This document shows positions 9,276-22,651 of a stretch of DNA of 64,000 bases, piece by piece (the first letter of the stretch is position 1; every line of letters starts with the position of its first letter). A model generated the notes under the pieces. The model was not told where the DNA came from. It saw only the letters and a program-made list of their open reading frames with translations, and searched no databases. The translations under genes were made by a program, and so were the position numbers. The stretch comes from Tribonema minus (lineage: Eukaryota > Sar > Xanthophyceae > Tribonematales > Tribonemataceae): the NCBI GenBank assembly GCA_017506865.1, contig JAFCMP010000235.1, forward strand, positions 744,001 to 808,000, given 5' to 3'.

Positions 9276-12200
9276 ATGTTATCGCAGCAGAGGGCGCCCT
9301 CCTCTGCCGTGACGGTCATGGACCATCACCACCAAGCAGCAGTGGAGGATCAGGTCGATGATCTGAGAGAGCGCATGAGGATGCTGCAAGGAGACAGAAA
9401 AGCCAACATAGACATCATGGAGGCGAACAAAGCTGCAAACAGGGATGAGATACAGCGCTTAAGGGACGATAATAAGGACCTGAGGCTAAAGCTTAGTCAG
9501 TTGCAGCGGACGGGAGCCGAAGTTGCTGACGAAGGGGCAGAGTTGACGGCGTTGCAGGCGGAGGTCAGGTTTCAATGTCGCTTTTGGCACGTTGAATTGC
9601 GACGATGGCATTGATACAAGCTTCATGACGAGAAGTACCTAGGGTAGAGCCTCATGAGGGTATAACCTTATGAAGTCTTCTTCCTGCTAAGCTGAAGCGA
9701 CGTCCAAGCATCCCTGACACGCCTTGAAGCTTTTGACTGTGACAGGCACCACACCACTAACACATGCAATAATTGTGCTGCTTCACCATGGCAGGTTACT
9801 CGGCTGCGAAAAGTTCATGACGACTGCAAAACCAGATCGGCAACGCTAAGCCGGCAGTTACAGGCGCTGGGCGACTCTGCCAAGGACCTACAGCTGGAAG
9901 CAACACAGCCAGGCCACGAGGACACGCCGCTGACACGCCACATACGCATTCTGGAGAACAGGCTGGACAAGGCCATGATCAAGTACAACGAGGCGCAGAG
10001 CATCCGCAAGACGTATGAGCAGATTGTGAGGCGTCTGAAAGAGGAGCGCGTTGGCTTCGACAATCAGCTGGTGAGCACTTTGCCATCAAGATGGTGGCTG
10101 CCCTCATGTCCTTCGACACCGTGCAGAAGAGTTTCGCTGACCATGGATCATATGTTGTGCACCCGTGCTTACTGAATGTTGATGGCTTGACGGTACCTTC
10201 TGCATCTGTTGAGCACCTAGTGACAACCTGGCTTGTGCAGTGTGGCAGCAGAAATGGTTCTAGCTTGCATAACATGGTGAGCACTGTCCCTCTCCGTGAT
10301 GAGTGCCCTTTAGCATGTCAGGTGCCAGTCAGTTCGCAAACCATTGCTGATGTGCTTTCAAGTCATCAAGTTTACATGGGATGTCCTTTCAAAGCCTTGA
10401 AGTTGACGTTGTAGCGGCACAGGGTACGGGTGCATACACACGCCAGAGTCTCTGTAATGTGATGGGTGCGCTATGACAACCTGTGCTTCCTTACCGATGA
10501 CGGTACACACCTTGTCTGCATATTCAATTATTACAGTATGCTGGTTGGGCATGTGTCTTTTTTGCAGGGCGCTCTGGAGCGAACAATAGGCGCTAAGGCA
10601 AAGGACCACGAGGAGCTTATGCTGCTGAGCGGTGATGCAAACCATGCTAGAGAGGTATGTAACCCGGGCGCACAGCTGCGCTTCAGCTGGCCGGAGCTTT
10701 CAGAGTCGGGACCAAATATGCTTGTACTGTATTACAATTATTACAACACTACAGAACTAAGCATGCAGCAAAGTGATGAAACCAGTCTGTGGAAAAAAGG
10801 CATGGAATCAAGCATCTGGTTGATGAACTGCGCACAGCTTTAGACGCGCAGGCAGTAAGCTTCCTCATGTTGCTAGCTCGCCCGCATTGTCGTTACTTGT
10901 GCTGATAAATGGTCCTTTTGACACTAACTTTTGCAATATGTGGTTCTTGTTTCAATACGCACAATGATCTTGCGCCGGCGCAGACTCATCAGCCACACGA
11001 ACCTGGTCACGCGTCAAATGCGCAATTGATGCCCATTGTCCCAGTGCTTCACTGCATGCTGAAGGTTGCAATCAGATGCCACCTTGAGTGCTCACAATTC
11101 ACATTGGCATTATGCTGCTACACTGAATGTTACAGGTGGCGGTAGCGGAGCTGGAGCGTGTGCGCGCTGGCTATGAGGAGGAGAGGCGGCGCAGAGATGC
11201 AGAGCTCAGGGAGCGGCAGCAAGTGGCCACGCTGAGGCGCCAGATGAGGGACAGGGCTGACAGGCGCAACAAGGCTGAGGTGAGACTGCAGTGACATGGT
11301 GGCACAACAATGACATCATATGTCTAGCTGCAGCAGTGTAATGAGTGCACGCAACCATAACAAGCGTGTGCAGGGGAGTGTACTTGCTGAGCACCTGGGA
11401 AGTGGGATCCTGCTTGTGAATCAAAAAGTATTAGCATAATGATGGGTACTTGTGCAAACATGAGCTGCAATGGCTCACTATACATATAGTGCTACTGTAT
11501 GCGGCGCGCCAGCCTTACACAAGCTACACACATATGACAGGAGCTTGTTGCACTGCTTGAAGGAGCACATGCGCGCACATGTGCACACTACTTCGTAACA
11601 TGGAGAAGTGTCACAGGGTTTCAACGGCAAAGGACCAAGACAATGTGATACGCATATCACACAATGAAAGGGTAACACTAGATCATGTCATCAACTTGTC
11701 AAGGACAGGCGACTGCGGAGTCAGCTGTTGTAAAAGCCACTCCGCAGCTGCCTTGCCAAGTCACCAGTCTGCCGAGCACAGCGCATGCCACCCTCCAAAC
11801 AGCAATGCCTTAACGCTCTGTCACCTCCTCTGCAGGCGACCATCCGAGCAGAAGAATGTGGAGAGGGGGAGGGGGGTGAGGCTGGCCTCAAGTCGCGGGC
11901 AGAAGCTGATGGGGGGCCCAGTGCAGGCAGGGAGGCCATGGAACACCGCACGCGCATCGATGTATTTGAGAATGCGTTTAGGAGGATCAAGGAGGCAACG
12001 GGCGTGAGCGACGTCAATGAGGTGCGTTGGGCGCCTAGCGTTGCTGAGAGATTGATACTTTTTAGGTGTTATTTGCCTGACCACAATCATGAGGTGCCGT
12101 TCAGGGTCTGTGACAAGACATGTTGCACTGTTGAGTGGTGATGGGCAGCGAAGGGTGCAGCAATGTGTGCTTAGTCAAGCCATGATGTGAAACTGAAACA

Positions 12201-14659
12201 AAGGCAATTGATATTGTCAAGAGATGAAATAAGTGTGTGGTCAGCAGGTCACACGCATCCATCATGTACCGGCGCAAGCCAGCGAAACTGGCAACTTTGT
12301 TACAATGCAAAATTACGTCATTATGCTCACACCAGGGCTCATCTCATGGCCACTGCATGTGGCCCTCTTGCAGAAGTTGCAGGCCCCTCCTGACATTGCC
12401 ATTGGGATATCCGTCCTACTGAAGTGGTTGTTGCCCGAGCATTGGCTGCCTTGTTGACATTTCTGCGCATTTGCATCTCATATGCAGATCATCAAGAAGG
12501 TGGTTGGCCAGGAGCGCACAGCAGAGTCGCTGCTGGCACTGACGGGCGAGAATGCTGCGCGTGCGGAGGCCCTGCAAGCGTCTCTGGCCTCATTGCGTGC
12601 CCGCATGGAAGAGGTGAGACTTCAGGCACCTTCACATCGTGGCCCTGATGGCGACCTGTTTGCATGCTCAATGTATTGTCCAGCCTGCAGCGCATGCAGA
12701 TAGTAGAAAAGGTTACACAGGACAAAGTGTTGTATCAAGGGCAGATGAGGAGTGGGCTTGATGTATGACGAAGCTTCAATGTGCAGCTATGCACTGCTGA
12801 TTGCACAGGAACAAGCTGCGCATCAAAACAGTGCAAGTGGCCGATCTGCTGCTCTGCACATGGCATACACAGCATGCAAATACTTTGTGACGTGTGCATT
12901 CAAGGCGCGCATCGCAATGGCTGATGAATCTGCGCATTGCTTTGTGTGATTCCAGATCAAATACAGTGGCCCCGGCGAGGCACACTGGCGCAAGATGGTG
13001 TCCGAACAAGAAGCTCAACTGAGCAGCAGCCAAGCTAGGCTGGAGCACCTGCAGACACGACACGAGAGGCTTGCCAACATGCTCGTCAGCGCAAAGGCAG
13101 GGGTGCAGGTGAGCTGATAGTGGGCACCTAACACGGCTCTGCAGTCATGTATGCTTACGCGCATTCAAGTTCAGCGCCGATGAAGAGATTGCTTCATAAG
13201 CATACAATGCCCTCTGACAACACGTAGTGGCTTTCATCCTTCCCCTTGGTAAAATACTCCGTTAAGGTGCCATGCACACTATGTGCGCTACAGTATTATC
13301 ATACTATTATGTACTTCATTGCGTAGGCCGCAGCAGGAGGGACATTCATTACCATGCATTGCCGATGTACAACCGCGCTCGCGCTCTGGTTGCTTTGTTG
13401 TCATCTCCGCGCAACGATCAAGCGCACCTAAGAAAGACTACAATGAACACGCCAGTCAGCTGGCACACTGCATCTACAGCTCAGACACTTGCCCACCATC
13501 CCCTACCGCAGCACCTGGGCGAGAAGCTGCGGCCCGTCGCGGAAGAGCTGGGCGTTGAGATGGAGTCCACCAAGCACACCACCATGGCGGCAGCGCGCGG
13601 CCAGAACGACGCGCGCAGCGTGGCAGAGCTGCTGCTGGCGTCCGAGCGCGTGCTGTGCGAAGTGGCGGCCTTCCTGCAGTTCCTGGAGCAGAAGCAGGCG
13701 CTAGCACGAGAGCTGGGGGGTGACGCTCCAAAGGTCCCCCTAGGAACTGGTCGGCGCGATGAGCGCAGGGGCGAGGGGGCTGCCAGCGGGGGGGAGGAGG
13801 GGGGCGGCGGAGCGCTGCTGCGGGGGTTTCAGAGCCCCGCGCGGCCGTACAATCAGCGCATACCGCTGCCATCGCTGGTGGACGGCAGCGACGCGGGCAG
13901 TGCCAGCGACGGTGACGATGATGCTCAGGTACTGACCGAGCTGCTGAAGTTACTTCTGGATGTGATATGCCTGCCATCAGTAACAGTGCAAGGAATCGTT
14001 ATAGGAAGTTGTTTGGGATGCGTATGATCAGCAGCATGCAACATCATGCAGAGTCTCTGCTGTCCTCAGGCTGACATGCAGGGCAAATGCCTCACCACAT
14101 GCAGGGCCTAGCTGTGGCTTCTTGCGGTTGATAGTTCAGTACAAGGAACACAGACAGGCACAGAACCTCTACTGTGGTTGCCAAACACCTGCTCCCATAT
14201 GGCATGCCGTGTTGCAGTGGTTTCAAGACAGAACGCTGTCAAGAGGTAGTGTAGTGTACATGCATGCAATGCAGCAGCCGAGTGTGAGCAATTGCAAAGA
14301 TCAGGAAGTAAAAACTTTCGTGATTCAGGTTTGATTAGCTTCAACATAGACCACAAGAAAGGCTTCAGTTGTACAACTGACGAAATTGACTGACCCGGTA
14401 CAGCGCTATGTTGTACTTTTTATTAATTCTCGCTCAGGGCGCGAAAAAGCCCAGATGATTAGCATCTAGCTGTGTTGTACAAGTGCTGTGCGTGTTGCCA
14501 CTGACGCATCTGCACATACCCTATCGCAATCTCCAGGATCTTGACGATGAGGTCACGCGTGAGAAGGTCAAGCGCGCAGCCAACGCGGCAGTTGCTCAGC
14601 AGGAGAAGCGCAAGAAGGCACACAAGAAGAAGCAGGCACCGCACAAGGAGGCAGCGTGA
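9276..14659 (+). CDS. ODAD3: Outer dynein arm docking complex subunit ODAD3 (CCDC151)
   Basis: Nine exons: 9276-9563, 9795-10070, 10568-10654, 11136-11279, 11836-12021, 12488-12613, 12956-13108, 13512-13928, 14537-14659. Joined, they give 599 residues, almost the length of human ODAD3 (595). Every intron is GT-AG and phase 0. Colinear family segments are visible: LQGDRKANIDIMEANK in exon 1, HIRILENRLDKAMIKYNEAQ in exon 2, FENAFRRIKEATGVSD in exon 5, IKYSGPGEAHWRK at the start of exon 7, and YNQRIPLPSL followed by an acidic stretch in exon 8. The C-terminus is Lys-rich. The protein is nearly all coiled coil. ODAD3 is part of the docking complex that fixes outer dynein arms to axonemal doublets and is also needed for arm transport or assembly. 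ATG 9276 was chosen because the frame upstream has no other ATG. Confidence 0.9.
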
Positions 14660-17181
14660 CCAGGCCAGGTGCTACACGACTGCGTGAGGAGGGCTCGTAT
14701 ATAGCGAATGACACCATACTCAGAGTCACTGACGGCATGTGTGCACCTTTGTCGCCTCTGTCCGTCTGTGTTGAGCATGCATGCGCAAAACACATGATGA
14801 TGCACATTGTGATCAGCCCTAGCACACTGGCAGCTGGAGTGGCTACAGGCCCGGCAGTAGAGGCAATGCACATTGAAGTGAATTATGCTGCTTGTCATGC
14901 ATGAGCTTTGGTTCATCAAGGACAAAAAGTGAGGGCTTTTGTGTACCTAGCCGAGTACGTGGTCAACCTATCCCCACAACCGTAATACCGTATCTGAGTC
15001 AGAATGCATACAAGCAGAATATCTTTGCACATGCATTGCATGGTATGTAGATATGTGGAGCATGGGAAAGCTGTTCAAGCTTGTAAACCCCCTGGTAAAA
15101 GCCTTGTTGGCAATTTGGTAGCACACTTTTAAATTGCAACAGAATGCGAGCCGCTCCACAATCCAAGATGGAAGCCCGTCAATTGAGCAGGCAGGCGAGC
15201 ATGAACCAGTCCAAAGTTGGGCGCTTTGCTTCAGGGCAAAATTTTGGTGTACTGGGGCAGCTCTCGACAAATTAAACTTGGGGCTAGGGTTGCGCGCGCG
15301 AAGCCGCCCAGCCCTAGCCCTAGAAGATGCATAAAATTTCACATACTCTGAAGCACCATAACTCTTGACTGCTGTGCCTGCACCAGAGCTAGATTGTGTT
15401 GGTGGTAGATGATATGAGTCCCTTTGCCCCTGATACACACAGACCAGAATTTCAAGCACGTTTTCGGTCATGCTTTGCAGCAGCAAGCTGCTGCGCATAG
15501 TGTGCAAACAAGAGTATTCATCATGTGACTGCAACATGAGAGAGTGCATCCACGAATTGCTCATTGACCTCTGCAGCACTTTGCCAAGCCCAGGCCCCGC
15601 AAAGCCGTGCTTGCACCTGCAACGACGATGCTCTTTCAATGCAACAAAAGATTGGAGGGACGGTCTCGTCATACATTCCAAATGAATGTTAACCTAATTT
15701 AGCAAGCAGTCACTGTGTCACTGTGGGGAAACGTGCTGCATGTGGTCATGTTGTTGATGTTACTCAACAACGTCCTCTCACACAGGGTTGTGCCAGCAGA
15801 CAAAACGCACAATTGCAAGATCCATGCAGGAATGATCCATGTATCATGATGATACACAGGAGCAGGCACAGTCTTGCACAGCAACAATAGGGCACCAGCA
15901 GTGAACCAGTCCGCCCACTTCCCAGCCAGCCAGGGCTCAGCCGTTTTCAGCTAACGGATGTCATGGGCTCTGCTACGCTGCCGCCATTCGCACTGGCAGG
16001 TGTGCGAGCGTGCTGCCAGATAATAGCGCAGGCGCACATGACGCACCCACAACAGATTGAGCGCAGGCGTGCTTGACGTGTCCTCCGTTAGAAGAGCGTA
16101 GATGCGCGACGCCATGACGTGCTTGCCATTCACCAGTGCACGCGCATGCGATGCAGGTGCCGCCAGCCTGAGAAGAGTGCGCCTGACGCGCCCACGCGCT
16201 GCCAGCCAAGGAAAATTCGCAGGCGCCCTTGATGTGTCCGCCGCTGAGCACAGCCTAGGCACGATTGCATGTGCCCACAGGCAGAGCCTGGGCGCGCTGA
16301 CGGGTGGGCCGTAATGCGTGCATCGCCAAAAAACACTGACCGCATGTGATGAGCCCATTGTCCAATTAACGCAGGTGAACATCACGCACCCGTCGCCCGC
16401 ATACAGTCCGCATCTTGTAAGCGCAGATCTCAATCTCACTCGATGTGTGCACTGGTCCCACATTGCACCACAGCAACGCCACCTGGTGCGCCACAGCCTG
16501 CTGCATGCCCTGCATTCAAAAAGCTGCGCGTACATGAGTGCACCCACTTCATGGCTGCGGCTGGGCACTTCAGTTATGCTAATCTTGACATGTGACCAAA
16601 GTCCAGTGTGTACCCATTGGTCCCATACATGATCTGATGGCGTTGCCATCCACGTCAACGAGGCGGCATGCCTAAAACAGGTCGCATATACTCCCAGTAA
16701 AGTAGGTTCACCTTGATGAAATCTTGTCACAGGGACTTAATACTTACAGCAACATAGAATTGTCAGGATCACATCAAAGAACTCTCGCAGTTGCTCAAAA
16801 TATGCCTGCTGCCGAGACCGCAACGACACTTCCTAGCTCCCAATGTTGGCGCTCCTGCAAAAATCAATGTATATACAGGCTAGGCAGTTGGTCCCATGAG
16901 ATCACCTGCAGGCGACGCACCATCGCACCTCTTGTTGATGCCACGACGCCATGCTTTGCCTTGCAAAGCGCTTCAGATTTTGCTGCCAGCCACTTTTTTT
17001 GTGTGCACCTCGTCCCCTCGCACTGTCCTGCCGCTTCCTGCGCATGCCTTCAAGTCAGCTGCCTTTGCAAGCTTCGTCCTCGTGAGCACACCACCTCGGC
17101 TACCGTGCATCGCGAGTAACCTAGGCTGACAAGTGCTCGTGCTTGCGACGCTGCTAATAAGCTCGGTGGGGTGTCAGAAAA
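14660..17181. other. Intergenic, degenerate repeats only
   Basis: No gene recognised. Two long minus-strand frames (14968-15681 and 15951-16730) are rich in Cys, His, Arg and Trp, start at non-ATG codons or lack family features, and I take them as chance frames. 16010-16300 contains an old tandem pair of about 150-170 bp (GCGCAGGCG, GACGCACCCAC, then TTGACGTGTCCTCCG at 16075, and diverged equivalents near 16180-16245). Confidence 0.45.
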
Positions 17182-17257
17182 GTGCTTATGCCTACGATTG
17201 GCCAAGGGGGAAAGTGCTTTTGGTAAATGGCGCTCGCTGATTGGCAGGTGCTTATGC
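17182..17257 (+). promoter_or_regulatory. Paired CCAAT-type elements upstream of nitrite reductase
   Basis: Two inverted CCAAT boxes (ATTGGC, at 17197 and 17240), each next to a perfect copy of GTGCTTATGC (17182-17191 and 17248-17257). The pair lies about 320-390 bp before the nitrite reductase start codon. A role in nitrate or light response would be a guess. What is visible is the doubled arrangement. Confidence 0.4.
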
Positions 17258-17574
17258 GGATCTGCCCTAGGGGGCACCGAGCCTGCTTCAGCTCAGCGGT
17301 GATCGACGGTTACACAGGGAGGCGGAACTGTTCCGCGCCTCCGAGAACGGTCAGACCGAGAACGCGCCAAGAACGCACTTTGCGAGAAGTTCAAATTGGA
17401 AGCGGAGAGAGAAGGAGAGGTGAAAGAGGATGGTAAATACGCACTAAAAACCCTGCAGAAGGGCATGACGTGTGCTGCCATGTTCGTGATGGTCAAGACA
17501 GCGCACACAAGCTCACTCATATTTGTAAAAAAAGGTTTTCTGCTGACCGACTCGTCACCCACCAGCGAGCCACA

Positions 17575-20500
17575 ATGCGTGCAACAGCCACCGCAGTGCT
17601 CGCGCTGTACGCCAGCCATGTAGCAGCATTCCTCGCACCTCAGATGTCGGCAGTGCAGAAGGCCCCGGTAACCGCCCCAGCACAAACACCATCAGGCACG
17701 AAGCTGACCTCCACGCCTGTCACAACCAGCAACGACTTCCTCTCAGCTGACGCCCTCGAGCGTGCGCGTTCTGGCAACAAGTGGGAGAAGGTGAAGCTCA
17801 ACAGGGCGGGAGACCTCGCGTTTCAAGACGTACAGGAGTGGGCTGCTGCGGTAAGGTCGGGGGAGCTGACGTGGGAGCAGTTGGATGTTGACGACGCCGA
17901 CATTCGCCTCAAGTGGGCAGGCCTGTTCCATCGCCGAAAGCGCCACCCCGGGACCTTCATGGTGAGCTTACATCAGGCTGTGCTGGATGGCGTGTTTGGT
18001 GCCATTACATACACAGCCTTCGTAAAAGCACGAACTGCTTCCTTGTACAGCTCGACAGTTCACTGTTCCGATTTTGTCTCGGGCACTTTATTCAAGGTGA
18101 CCTGACGACTTTGCAATTGTACCAATTTATAGCTTCCATACCATGACGCTGGCCTTATTGCTGCGTGTGAGTCAAGAACCGCTGCGAAGTCCTGGCTGAA
18201 ACCTCGTGCCTCGTGTTTCAAGCATCACCTGAATGGGAGTGGTTGAGTCATGCCAGGAGCTCCACCTGCACACCCGCTGTTGACACCATAGTCCGACAAC
18301 TCAGTAGCGCTGTTACTTGATATATGCCATCAGTTTTGTACCGTCAACACACATGATGTCTCTACCGCACTTCATAGCTAACTTTCGTTGCAGCAGTCAA
18401 GCGCTTGCGTGGAGTAACTAGCGCATTGGCCTGGACAGTGTATGAACATACACAGCGAGATGTGCAGGCTGACATCAACACTTGCTGTAGAAGCGTGCAT
18501 TACCAGGCTTTGTGCATACTCATCGAGCATTTTAGAATCCTTTTTTTAAAACTGCACATATGCTTTGAGGTGACGTCGGGCCATTGCTGACTGAATGGTT
18601 TCAAGTGCTACAGGCTGCATTCAAAGCAAGAAAACACGTGAAGAATATGAGTGATAAGCACGAGTGATAACCATGTCAGCTTACTGTAATTTGCGTGAAG
18701 GCCCCAGTTCCTCAATGCATTCATCGCGCTTCATGCAATCGAATGCAAATTTCTCAGCATACCTACGTGCCATTCCACATTTCACATGCTACAGCAGCAT
18801 GTGAGCCATGCACCACAGCCAGCCATTTACCCCCTCAACCCCCCCCCCCCCACCCCATTCACCTCCCTCAGATGCGCATGAAGATGCCCAATGGCATCGT
18901 GACTTCCGACCAGCTGCGCTTTTGCGCGGACGCCGTCGCCAAGTACGACCCCTCCGTGGGCGTCATCGACATCACCACGCGCCAGGCCCTGCAGCTGCGG
19001 GGCGTCACACTTGAAGACGCGGACCGCGTCATCGAGGGCGCGCGCGCGCACGGCCTCTGCTCCTACCTCTCCGGCGCGGACAACACGCGCAACATCGTGG
19101 GCTCCCCCATCGCGGGCATCGACCCCCAGGAGATCATCGACACGCGCGCGCTGTGCACGGCCATCAACCACATGATCGTGGGGCGCGACGGCGCGTCGCC
19201 CGCGTTCGCCAACCTCCCACGCAAGTTCAACATTGCGGTGAGCGGCTCGCGCGACGACTTTGCGCACACGCACATCAACGACCTCGGCCTCGTCCCCGTC
19301 GCCGACGCCTCCGGCCGCATCGGCTTCAACATCGTCGTGGGCGGCTTCTTCAGCGCCAAGCGCGCCGACATCTCGATCCCGCTCGGCCTCTGGGTCCCCG
19401 CGGACGCCGCTGTCGCGCTGTGCCGCGCCGTCCTGGAGCTCTACCGCGACGGCGGCGCGCGCAAGGACCGCCAGAAGAACCGCCTCATGTACCTGGTAGA
19501 GCAGCGCGGCGTCGAGGCCTTCCGCGACGCCATCGCGGCAGCGCTCGCCGCGGCGGGCGTCCCCTCCGCCGACGTGCGCCGCGAGATCCCGGAGCCCTCC
19601 ACCCCCTTTGCGCGCCGCAGCGTGCTCGGCGTCCACGCGCAGGCGCAGCCGGGGCTCAGCTGGGTCGGCGTGCACGTCCCCGTGGGGCGTCTGACGCCCG
19701 AGACGACGCGCCTGCTCGCCGACTTCGCCGACGCGTACAGCGGCGGGGAGGCACGGCTCACCGTGGAGCAGGACGTCATCTTCCCCAACGTCAAGGACGC
19801 GGACCTGGAGGCGATGCGCGTGCACCCCCTGTTCGGAGCGCTGCCGCTGGAGGCGGGCGCGCTGAGCGCTGGCACGGTGGCGTGCACGGGCGCGACGTAC
19901 TGCGGGTTTGGGCTCATGGTGACCAAGGAGCGCGCGGTGGACGTGAATGCCAAGCTGGAGGCGCGCCTCCACCTGCCGCGCCCCGTGCGCATACACTGGT
20001 GAGTTGACAAGACCTGCTGTTTTGTGTAACGCGCGCTTTGATGCAGAGTGTGTCCAGGGTTGCTTTATTGTGAGGGAGTGTGGTTGTCTCACTCTCGCGT
20101 CATTTTGGAGCTGTCTTGTAGCATACTAGGCGCAGATTTGGGGCAAGCAGCCAGCATCACATTGTTGTGACTGTGACACTAGTCTTATGCTCTCATAGCA
20201 TCTGACCAAAAGTGCTCTCATAACATCTGACCAGAAGATGGCAATGTTTGCGGATTCTAGCAACAAAAGGTTAGACTCTGCATTTATACAGCATATATAT
20301 GGTTCTAATGTCCTAAGATGGCTTTTTATTACGTATTTGCCCTTGCTTGCACCTGATTATACACATTGATTTTTGGAGAAGTGGCCATTTTGGTTTCATC
20401 AGTGCAGTAGTATCACTTTTGAGTTCAGTTGAGCCTAGATGTGATATGCGGTCGCTGCGCACGCCATTTGCTTCAATAGGTACATTGCCGCTTTGATGCA

Positions 20501-20960
20501 GCATGCCTTTGCTTTGTTTGGCAGACCCAAGGACAACGCAAAGTCATGACAATCACTGCGGAAAACTCATGGTCTTGGTGCTACATACTTCTACAGTACA
20601 GCATTGCTGCAGAATTATCCCATGGATGCATTGCTCTAATCTTGCTCCAGTACCTCCATGTATGTGCACACCTCTGACCACCCCTCCCCCCTCCCATTGC
20701 GTGACAACAGGACGGGCTGCCCCAACAGCTGCGGACAGGCGCAGATTGGCGACATAGCTCTCATGGGCAGCGTCGCCAAGGTAGATGGCAAGACGGTCGA
20801 GGGCTGCGACATTTTCCTGGGCGGAACGATCGGGGAACATGCCAAGCTGGCGGAGAAGGTTCTGACGCGCATTCCCACGGCAGACGACCACCTTCTGCCC
20901 GTTCTTGAGGGGCTCCTGATTGAGCACTTTGGCGCCACTCTCAAGGCACAAGCTGCTTGA
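17575..20960 (+). CDS. NIR: Ferredoxin-nitrite reductase, plastid-targeted
   Basis: Three exons, 17575-17961, 18872-19998 and 20711-20960, give 587 residues, the normal size for algal and plant NiR. The enzyme reduces nitrite to ammonium with six electrons from ferredoxin in the plastid stroma. The first 19 residues are a signal peptide (MRATATAVLALYASHVAAF) followed by LAPQMSAVQK, the AF-LAP junction of bipartite presequences for complex red plastids. The mature part opens with KWAGLFHRRKRHPGTFM joined to MRMKMPNGIVTSDQLR across intron 1. The four cysteines that hold the 4Fe-4S cluster and siroheme are present as CTGATYC (end of exon 2) and CPNSC (start of exon 3). Intron 2 splits the Trp codon of HWTGCPNSCG. 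Exon 2 is far richer in GC than its surroundings. A long antisense frame over it is a composition artefact. Confidence 0.95.
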
Positions 20961-22651
20961 GCGTAAGTCTAGTGGGGGTCCACTGCTGGTATGCGGTGGT
21001 GTGCGCCGGGGGGTTGTAAGGGATCCTTCCCCCCTCCTAATCCGTAATCGGGGGGCATATCCCTAGCCATGTCACATCTCAAGGGGAGTGAATTGCTGCG
21101 ATATGCCACCTGCATACGCGCCTGCACATGGGGCTAGGGGGCATGCGTTGTGGTGAGCCCTTAGGTCCTACCTCGGCTTGTAGTAATGATCTGGCGGAAC
21201 TTCAAAGGTGCCAGACAGCAGGCAAACAGCAGCGAGGGGTGGTGCAGCACCATGGATGCATGTGAGCTCCAGGTATATGACCAGGATTTACGCCTGCGCT
21301 AGCGCCACTGCCTGGCGCTACTGAGATACTAGTAGGCCCAAGTGTGTGCCATGAGTCATTAGTTTATGGGTGAAGTGGTTGGATGTCTTTACAGTCCTGT
21401 TCCGTCGTTGAGCTTGTACAATATGACCACTCTTTTCTTATGACGCTCTCCTGTGTGTCACAAATAAATTGTGTTGGCTGCCCTTTCATCCTCATACGCA
21501 TGACCACACTCACTACAACATGTTGTGTGTTCATCTGCCCGCCTCATCTTTAGACAGCCGCTGAAGTAGCATCATGGTGGCTTGTTCTATGCGGCATGTC
21601 AAGTGTCTTGCATATTCTACACTCAGGTGTAGCTGACTCTAGCACATCGCTACTGATTGACTACATTGTGCAGCATTTCAGGGGCCTTCCAATGTGGGTG
21701 GGCAGCAGCACTTGATTGTGAGTGCCGCTGGTGGCTTGACAAGTGCAGTACTCAAAGCTGTGACCTTTGTCCGTTTACGCACAGTCCATGAGGCCTAGTC
21801 TTGCAGTAAAAAGGAACACGGTCTCTTTGCAGTGTTGTTAGGAGGCAGAGCTTGTGTGATAGTGATTGCTGCAACACTTGCAACACATTTGTGATTGACT
21901 GCAACTGCCGGTAAACTTCCCCCCGCTGGGCATTGTAGTACAGCGATCCATCAACATTGATGTCAATGCTGCTGCCACAATGATCACGTGCTGCTCTGCG
22001 CGCGGCAGTATGCCAAATGGTGCACATCAGCTAGACAGATGCAGTAGTGACAGAGCACTTTGTTAACCACACCCTCATCATCATTACATTTATATACTGC
22101 ATCAGGGCGCCCCCCCTTGTGTGCAATGCTCTACAAGTCAACAGTCAGGTTGACTATCCTAGGCCTTGTGTCTGGAGGCTGCTCGGTGTTGTGCTTGACA
22201 TACTTGGACACGCTGACCCCATCCTTGGGCGCCGCGTCTCTCAGGCCGCAGTAGTACTGTATCTGGACTCATGCGGCACACGTGCGCATGAAGGCAGCGG
22301 TCAGCAATGGGTTTTGAGCAGGCTCACAGCTCAGCATACATCAGCCTTCCTCGAAGGAAGGCACAGAAGCACGATTACGTTCAATTGGTGGAGGGTCAGC
22401 AATGGCATGCGCCGCAGTGCTCCATGCAGACACATCTGGTGCTCCAGCGCTGCGCACCGCCTTGTCAGCACTATGCACGAAATGTTGAGCCGCGGTACTA
22501 ACATCGCTATGATGGACATCGCTCTATCAGCGCAATGACACTGGCGATGAAGCATTGAATACCCGGTTCCTTGCGTGCAGGCTTGGGCATGCCGAAAGCA
22601 CAATGCCTACTGCACCAGGAGCACTTCATTATTGCAAGCATCAAGAGCATC
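20961..22651. other. Intergenic between convergent genes
   Basis: Lies between the 3' ends of NIR (+) and CFAP206 (-). I see no gene. Frames of 60-160 codons here lack any protein character. Both 3' UTRs must be in this stretch. Confidence 0.5.

Noticed and set aside
14968-15681. 237-codon minus frame as a gene
   Set aside because: No recognisable protein features and no splice or homology support.
15951-16730. 259-codon minus frame as a gene
   Set aside because: Trp/Cys/His/Arg-rich, no family features, and it runs through degenerate repeats.
18827-20092. 421-codon antisense frame over nitrite reductase, and a 284-codon frame in a third phase
   Set aside because: Both are products of high GC in exon 2. 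They are Arg/Ala/Gly/Val-rich with no domains, while the sense frame has full homology.
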